Source of the DNA: Clavulina sp. PMI_390
Taxonomy: Eukaryota > Basidiomycota > Agaricomycetes > Cantharellales > Hydnaceae
DNA: 12,478 nt
Assembly: GCA_015039315.1 (NCBI GenBank)
Contig: WIDE01000277.1
Location: 2,395-14,872, forward strand
Direction of reading: 5' to 3'
The translations under genes and the position numbers were made by a program. Below the pieces are notes generated by a model. It was not told the DNA's origin, made no database searches, and saw nothing but the letters and a program-made list of their open reading frames with translations. Shown here in pieces: positions 8,163 through 12,478 of the stretch (position 1 is its first letter; every line of letters begins with the position of its first letter).

Positions 8163-8466
8163 TATCAGGTTATATTACCTAGAATCGGGGCAAAATATTT
8201 CCTAATGCGTGCGGTGAAGCCCCGAATGTCGCCAGTTCGAGCTGGAACCCCACCGATGAACAGCGAACACTCCACTCGCTTATGCTGAAGCCTGTGGAGC
8301 GATTGTCAATCTTCGATCGCCAGACCCTGGCACTGCCACCTGGACGCTTCCATCTGACAATACTACCGTCTCCGTCGCTCTCCAAGCTGTTTTTTTTTTT
8401 TTTTTTTTTGCCAAGATTCGCCTTGACCCCGACCGATGACCTGCCCACTATTTCAATCCAAATTAT
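8163..8466 (-). repeat. Dispersed ~300-bp repeat, copy 1 (possible retroelement Gag fragment)
   Basis: About 90% identical by eye and in the same orientation to 12189-12478. On the minus strand both copies end in the same frame with ECSLFIGGVPARTGD(I/V)RGF and ARIRKYFAPILGNIT before TGA. The F-x-G...D-x-RGF-x-x-R-I-x-x-YF pattern, after an upstream MEQRRMDEIA-type charged stretch, resembles the capsid entry of Ty3/gypsy Gag, but this is a weak resemblance. Copy 1 has a run of 20 T (8390-8409) where copy 2 has TTTCTT, a 14-base expansion that shifts frame. The 106-codon minus ORF with polylysine (8179-8499) is an artefact of that run. Confidence 0.7.
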
Positions 8467-8690
8467 TGTAGCTATTTCATCCATGCGGCGTTGCTCCATG
8501 TCGCACCTTGCCTGCCCAAAAAGCCCACCGACCTCCGCCTGCCAACGCTCCCTATCACATATAGATAAAAATTTCCAGTTTCATATAAATACTCGATCAT
8601 TTTCAGCCGCTGGTGTCAATTCTGTAACGCAATCGCTATTATTTATTTCTTGCAGAGCAAAGCATAAGCAATAATATAAGAAATGAACAA
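8467..8690. other. Centre of the palindrome, unassigned
   Basis: Sequence between copy 1 of the 300-bp repeat and the start of right-arm homology. On the minus strand it continues a charged frame (RERWQAEVGGLFGQARCDME) into the repeat, which may be more of the same retroelement fragment. Near 8640-8656 a pyrimidine-rich TTATTTATTTCTTGCAG looks like an intron acceptor on the + strand, but no convincing donor or exon supports it. Confidence 0.3.
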
Positions 8691-9447
8691 GCAACATTCA
8701 TTACCATGACCAAAGAGTGGGGATCTGATATGCGTCTTGCCGTACAACGTCCTATCATTATAGAGCAAATATTCTGTTATCCCAAAGTAGATAACTGGGA
8801 TCTTCTCCGCGACGTTATTCGCTGCATTGACAAGTTCACAGCCTGCAAAGAGCTATACCTTCTTGCGCGAGAATGATAATATTTAGCTAATCCACTGCTG
8901 GCTCATGACCAGTGTTCTTGCGTCTGAACACTACCATAATGAGTTTCCCGTCCTATTTTATGGCCCAGCTGCAGCAACTCCGAGTCTGACGGACAAACTG
9001 CTTTATCGCGAACAGTATACACCATATCCACCATCAAAGGCAATGACCCTCATTCCTTATTCATGTATGCTATATAATTGTACGCCCTTACCAGTCCTCC
9101 AACTAGAGCGCATAAACAGAAGTCTCATTACTATGGGTCGTACTTATCACAAGTTGAATGCCCACCCCTGTATCTGCAACGCCCTTTCATTACTTTATCT
9201 GTGATTTGTTGCCCAGAATCCTCATTTCCCTCCAGGACCTCGCGCTTTGGGTACCGGAAAATAGTGACATTCGACCAGTCTTCGGGGACTTCGTGAGTTT
9301 ATTGAGGCAGGTCAGTCATTGCTATACCCATAACCGTAATCACTTTGTCCTCATCATGCCGCACTCATAAATCATTTGTTTCCCCTCTAATTGGCAGAGA
9401 TTCGGTTATACGTAGTTAATATTGACAGTAGAAATATCCATTGACAA
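8690..9447 (+). repeat. Right arm, segment B (inverted copy of 7196-7906)
   Basis: Alignable with the left arm from GAGCAAATATTCTGTTATCC (about 8763; weaker homology before it) to about 9447. The + strand 8657-8876 is an open stretch containing RNEQATFITMTKEWGSDMR and DNWDLLRDVIRCIDKFTACK, ending in tandem TGA-TAA. Further + frames at 8905-9204, 9078-9296 and 9158-9370 mirror the left-arm minus frames. Frameshifts separate them, so no frame crosses the segment. Confidence 0.75.
8880..9034 (-). pseudogene. Copy gamma of the unknown protein remnant
   Basis: From ATG at 9034 the minus strand reads MVDMVYTVRDKAVCPSDSEL and then HKIGRETHYGSVQTQEH, about two-thirds identical to the copy at 7617. 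A one-base insertion follows, and in the restored register a TAG (8887-8889) sits exactly where the other copy has TAG at 7761. A codon-by-codon count over the first 40 codons gives 8, 6 and 8 differences at positions one, two and three, so there is no sign of purifying selection since duplication. Confidence 0.4.
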
Positions 9448-9571
9448 GTTGCTACATCTGCGCCTGAACTGTCGTAGGGAGAATCGTCAGCTAACTAATG
9501 CGGCACAAGAGGAACAAAAAAGAGGAGAATTAGGGGGACAAATCACAAGAGTTGATTCCATGCCGCCCTAA
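9416..9571 (+). pseudogene. Coiled-coil-like ORF remnant
   Basis: This 51-codon + frame reads LILTVEISIDKLLHLRLN, then RRENRQLTNAAQEEQKRGEL and GGQITRVDSMPP before TAA. The charged, Gln/Glu-rich core suggests a coiled coil. The left arm has the same piece on its minus strand (QEGQKRQESGGRMTRVDS, TAA at 6620-6622) but is split by the fold-back insertion. It is preceded by TAG that could be an intron acceptor. Its direction is opposite to the frames at 7411 and 7617 relative to the block, so not all these frames can belong to one gene. Family unknown. Confidence 0.35.
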
Positions 9572-10040
9572 GGACCGCAAACTACAAATATTTATCGTAC
9601 AATGATCGAAATCAAACGAAAACTGAACGAGTAGACTGGAATGGTACCACAAGGTGTGGCGATGTGGTGAGTCATTACTCATTAGACAAGCAATCCGTAA
9701 CAGTAATCACAGCATTGCAATCACCTCTAATAGCGAGGAAGTATATCTTTGTTCGTCCGGGTATCAACCGGAATAATAATAAGAAGTAAATGTAGAGGGG
9801 TGGGGGGCGGGAAACTGCACCCTGAGTTGTCCAACAGACTACAAGCGACGTGCACGGATGCGAGTGTTTGAGCAGAAGAGAAGGGAAGAGCGGCCAAGCA
9901 ACTATATATATCAGGGAAAACCCTATGTAAATTAGACACCAGCGGCAAGGAAAGCCATGCTTTAGCCAGTAAAGTGAGCTTCAATGACTGTGGCGAGGCG
10001 GCAATACTATGGACCTTGGGAGATCTCATGGTGTTATATA
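9470..10040 (-). repeat. Right arm, segment A (inverted copy of 6163-6714)
   Basis: Reverse complement begins TATATAACACCATGAGATC and follows the left arm through the TATA box (9902-9911), the CT-rich initiator and CACCCCTCTACATTTA. The minus frame 9727-10029 corresponds to the spurious left-arm frame at 6229-6435 and is not called. At its outer end the sequence changes at TGTTATATA|TGTATTTTAG, where the opposite-facing outer part of the arm begins. Confidence 0.75.
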
Positions 10041-10301
10041 TGTATTTTAGATCTAAATTGTAATTGATTTCACGGAGGCGTGCTACCTAGACAAGTTTGT
10101 TATCCTTATCCTATCGTCGCGCCTGCAGGGGTAAACCTTGTATTATCAAAGTAGACTGTGTGCAAGATAATCCAGATCATCTCTCATTTGAGGCGGTGCC
10201 AGATGCGATTGTTGCTCGGGAACCTTTCCGTTTCGATGATTAATCCACTCCGCTTAATATTTTGTTGTTATGCTTGAGTTACGCTTGTAGCCAAGCCAGC
10301 A
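10041..10301 (+). repeat. Right arm, outer part before the hAT insertion (copy delta)
   Basis: From about 10091 this matches the minus strand of 4770-4925. Shared blocks include AGATAATCCA, TCATTTGAG, CAGATGCGATT and GATGATTAATCCA. A 51-codon + frame (10091-10243) contains KVDCVQDNPDHLSFEAVPDA and ends at the same TAA as its partner. The part equivalent to 4990-5235 and 6051-6164 of the left arm is missing or unalignable here, so this copy is truncated at its inner side. The last eight bases are the target duplication AGCCAGCA. Confidence 0.7.
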
Positions 10302-10639
10302 TAGTGATGCTAAGGTTCGGCTCGGTCCGGTTCTGACCATAATTTTTTTGAACCTGAACCTGAACCGTTTGATGGGTTCGGTCCGGTTCGGTTCTAATTC
10401 CCACGGGCTAGGTTCAGGTTCGGTTCGGTCTGGTACGAGGTTTGAACCGGTTCGGGAGATATATACACATTCTAGGCCAATTTTACTGTGTGTAGTTATT
10501 CTTTTAAGGTATTGTAGGCATACGAAGCATGGATAACACTCCATTTTCTCTTTCGCTTCTTGCTAGTTCTTCTCTTTGTGACTATTTCAGGCAAGGTGAG
10601 ACGGAGGGAATGACATGCAATCTATGACAGCATGACGAC

Positions 10640-11020
10640 TGTAAGGCCCGTGGTATGGGACCTGACAGAATGGGATATTGAGTAGAGACGATGAGATACA
10701 GATGTTGAGAATCACCCTAGATGATTGGCCTTTCGCCTGTCAGACTTACTAATGAACGCTACGAAGTCCTATCGATTGGACACTAGCTTAAGTACAAAGT
10801 AAATACAGGGGGTGAAAGAATGACTGCCGACCGAAGGTCAGGCAGCTCTGCCTTATATACTATTCTACTCAATATAAAACTAGGTTGTAGCGAAGGAAAA
10901 GAAAGGAAAGAAAGGAATAGACTCGAAAAGAATGGAACCTATGAGAGAGTGCAGGAAAAGAGTAGAAGGATCGGGAACATTGTGGAATATTCCCGATCCG
11001 CACATGTTCGATCCCTTACA
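10640..11020 (+). mobile_element. Solo LTR (381 bp) nested in the hAT element
   Basis: It begins TGTAAGG and ends CCTTACA, the TG...CA form with short inverted ends expected of an LTR, flanked by a perfect 5-bp duplication ACGAC (10635-10639 and 11021-11025). Inside are a TATA-like TTATATA (10853-10859), a purine-rich tract (about 10897-10934) and, near the 3' end, a perfect 10-bp stem GGATCGGGAA (10968-10977) / TTCCCGATCC (10990-10999). No internal retrotransposon region is present, so this is a solo LTR left by LTR-LTR recombination. Strand is assigned from the TATA box and is tentative; Ty1/copia versus Ty3/gypsy cannot be told. Confidence 0.85.
10853..10859 (+). promoter_or_regulatory. 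TATA-like element of the solo LTR
   Basis: TTATATA, about 213 bases into the LTR, followed by a second AT-rich AATATAAAAC at 10869-10880. It could mark the U3/R boundary if the LTR is read on the + strand. Confidence 0.35.
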
Positions 11021-11338
11021 ACGACCCTGTCACAGAGTGCACCCTAGCAGCGAGTTTGAAATAACTGAGATCAAAGATAGTCAAAGAGAGTGATTTGCGG
11101 TATGAGTCTTTCAAGTTGGAACCGCAGCTGAAGGGGAAAATAGCGTTCCAAGTAAGTGAAACTCATAATGAGGTTCGAACCGGTTCACCCCTGTTCAAAG
11201 CGGTTCACAAAGGTTCGCTCACAGCTCCCACCGAAACAGAACCCGCTCCTGAACCGATTATAGGTTCGGTTCAGGTTCAGCATTATAGGTTCGGTTCAGT
11301 CCGGTTCATCGGTTCTGAACCTGACCTTAGCATCACTA

Positions 11339-12136
11339 AGCCAGCAGAAGCTATGTTCAGTGTCCAGACATAATTTGCCACATTAACTCCGGATCTTCAT
11401 TCATTTGGGATGGTTTTTTGGGAAAGGCTCATGCGGTGGGATGAATATGAAAGGAAACAGTAGAGGACGTCCAAGATCACGCTGACGGCTGAGAAGATAT
11501 AGCGTCAAGGGTGGCGCGGTGCAGCAAATTCATTGGAGGTATGGGCACTGTGATTAGATCTATATCGCGAGAGTTCTTAATTTATATAATTCGGAAAATT
11601 CTCCTTTGATAAATCACAATTGATGATGGAAATGGCATGTTGCGTGACCATGACGCACTTCATAGCCTAAGTCCATCGCCAAGAAAAGCAAAGCTATGGC
11701 GGAAAACGGACAAAACCGTAACACGTAACTCGCTTAGAAATTACATCTGTCTGCCAGGAATTTGGCTGTATGATACGGTGTGTTATTGAACGATGACTCA
11801 AGGTGTTCAGCTTGATTGAAAGACTTGGGCTTCAAACCCATCTCTAAGGCATACCAAGCCGGAGATCATGATGATTGCGATGGTAATTCACCTCATATAT
11901 CATATATTTTGCGATTTGTTGAATATTTATGCGAGAAGGCTCTGGGGTAGGGCCAAAGATGAAGAGCGGGGATCAAGTGCGGAATGTGCCAACTCCAAAG
12001 AAGGATAACGCAATCAGGTTCACATTATGAAATTCATTGATATGTATGATGCAGACGATGGTATTGAAGTGGATATTGATTAATGATGCACATCTGCGTG
12101 AGGGTACATGATGCCTAGGTATCATAGGGAGAGAGA
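11339..12136 (+). repeat. Right arm, outer part after the hAT insertion (copy delta)
   Basis: Matches the minus strand of 3962-4745 in order. An open + frame (about 11832-12005) encodes RHTKPEIMMIAMVIHL and FCDLLNIYARRLWGRAKDE; the left arm (about 4260-4110, minus) encodes RHPKPLMMITMIIHA and FRELLNIQAREFRNRAE. Length differences within this piece are 3 and 6 bases, preserving frame. A second shared frame (about 12027-12082) ends MYDADDGIEVDID before a stop in both copies. No family recognised. Homology ends near GAGAGAGAG at about 12136. Confidence 0.75.
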
Positions 12137-12188
12137 GAGAATCGGTTTAACCGCGTCGGGCTGCCGAAAAGGCGCCTAGGGCGGGGGC
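12137..12188. other. Spacer between right arm and repeat copy 2
   Basis: Short GA-repeat and GC-rich stretch with no counterpart elsewhere in the window. Confidence 0.4.
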
Positions 12189-12478
12189 TATCAGGTTATA
12201 TTACCTAGAATCGGGGCAAAATATTTCCTAATGCGTGCGATGAAGCCCCGAACGTCGCCAGTTCGAGCTGGAACCCCACCAATGAACAATGAACACTCCA
12301 CTCGCTTATGCTGAAACATGTGGAGCGACCGTCAATGTTAGATCGCCAGACCCTGGCACTGCCACCTGGACGCTTCTATCTTGCAATACCGCCGTCTCCG
12401 TCGCTCTTCAAGCTGTTTCTTGCCAAGAATTGCCTCGACCTCGACCAATGACCTGCTCATTATTTCAATCTATATTAT
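12189..12478 (-). repeat. Dispersed ~300-bp repeat, copy 2 (runs off the window)
   Basis: Starts TATCAGGTTATATTACC exactly as copy 1 does at 8163 and stays alignable to the last base, with about 26 mismatches in 290 positions, mostly transitions. It lacks the long T-run. On the minus strand it keeps the possible Gag-like ECSLFIGGVPARTGDVRGF frame ending at TGA, preceded by stops; a separate upstream frame has a charged stretch (EAILGKKQLEERRRRRYCK). The full element lies to the right of the window. Confidence 0.75.

Larger units (their letters stand above)
10302..11338. mobile_element. hAT-superfamily non-autonomous element, 1037 bp
   Basis: Both ends carry the 15-bp inverted repeat TAGTGATGCTAAGGT, an Ac/hAT-like terminus. 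It is flanked by a perfect 8-bp direct duplication AGCCAGCA (10294-10301 and 11339-11346), the target-site length of hAT elements. Subterminal regions (10313-10455 and 11171-11330) are dense arrays of GGTTCGG / GAACC motifs. No transposase is present. Removing the nested solo LTR and its duplication leaves about 651 bp, MITE size. The paralogous site in the left arm (about 4741-4768) lacks the element. Confidence 0.92.

Noticed and set aside
7995..8288. 97-codon + ORF starting MEHNQEH
   Set aside because: It is a chimera: the first part is the duplicated-family frame and the rest reads into the 300-bp repeat after 8162.
8179..8499. 106-codon minus ORF with polylysine
   Set aside because: It exists only because the 20-T run shifts the frame; the other copy of the repeat does not support it.
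6163..10040. One DNA transposon with terminal inverted repeats over 1 kb
   Set aside because: The mirror symmetry continues outward past both supposed ends (to 3962 and 12136), so the ends are internal to a larger inverted duplication.
11171..11330. tRNA or B-box promoter suggested by GGTTCGAACC
   Set aside because: The motif is part of the hAT subterminal GGTTC array, and no cloverleaf can be drawn around it.

Overview
This window looks like TE-packed, gene-poor DNA from a eukaryotic, probably fungal, nuclear genome. No frame starts and ends like an intact host gene, and I found no rRNA or tRNA. Several non-autonomous DNA transposons and a solo LTR can be delimited to the base. Short AT-rich spacers, TATA plus CT-rich promoter-like stretches and GGTTCGG-type hAT ends fit a filamentous fungus. 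A plant or other eukaryote is not excluded, and I cannot name the species.

Layout: 7-345 is a 54-bp-period minisatellite. 346-2306 is mostly featureless, with weak ORF debris and one strong hairpin (1487-1536). 2309-3129 is an 821-bp TA-flanked MITE-like element with 27-bp perfect terminal inverted repeats. 3132-3961 has no recognisable gene. From 3962 to 12136 the window is one large, old, imperfect inverted duplication. The left arm (3962 to about 7906) and right arm (about 8690 to 12136) are reverse-complement copies of one ancestral block of about 2.5 kb, roughly 75-85% alike by eye in the best stretches. Each arm was later hit by different elements. The left arm carries an 815-bp TA-flanked MITE (5236-6050) and a fold-back insertion (about 6715-7195). 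The right arm carries a 1037-bp hAT element (10302-11338) with a perfect 8-bp target duplication, and that element contains a 381-bp solo LTR (10640-11020) with its own perfect 5-bp duplication. A dispersed sequence of about 300 bp occurs in the centre (8163-8466) and again at the right edge (12189-12478, running off the window).

The duplicated block holds degenerate but recognisably shared reading frames of an unidentified protein family. The clearest runs on the + strand from 7617 to 8162 with only two in-frame TAG codons, and partial copies lie at about 8690-9034 (-), 4806-5080 (-) and 10091-10243 (+). Both strands are locally open, and a hand count of substitutions shows no clear third-position bias, so these are annotated as pseudogene-like remnants. 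The main value of the region is its history: an inverted duplication followed by independent transposon insertions, nested hAT plus solo LTR, and a deletion junction with microhomology.
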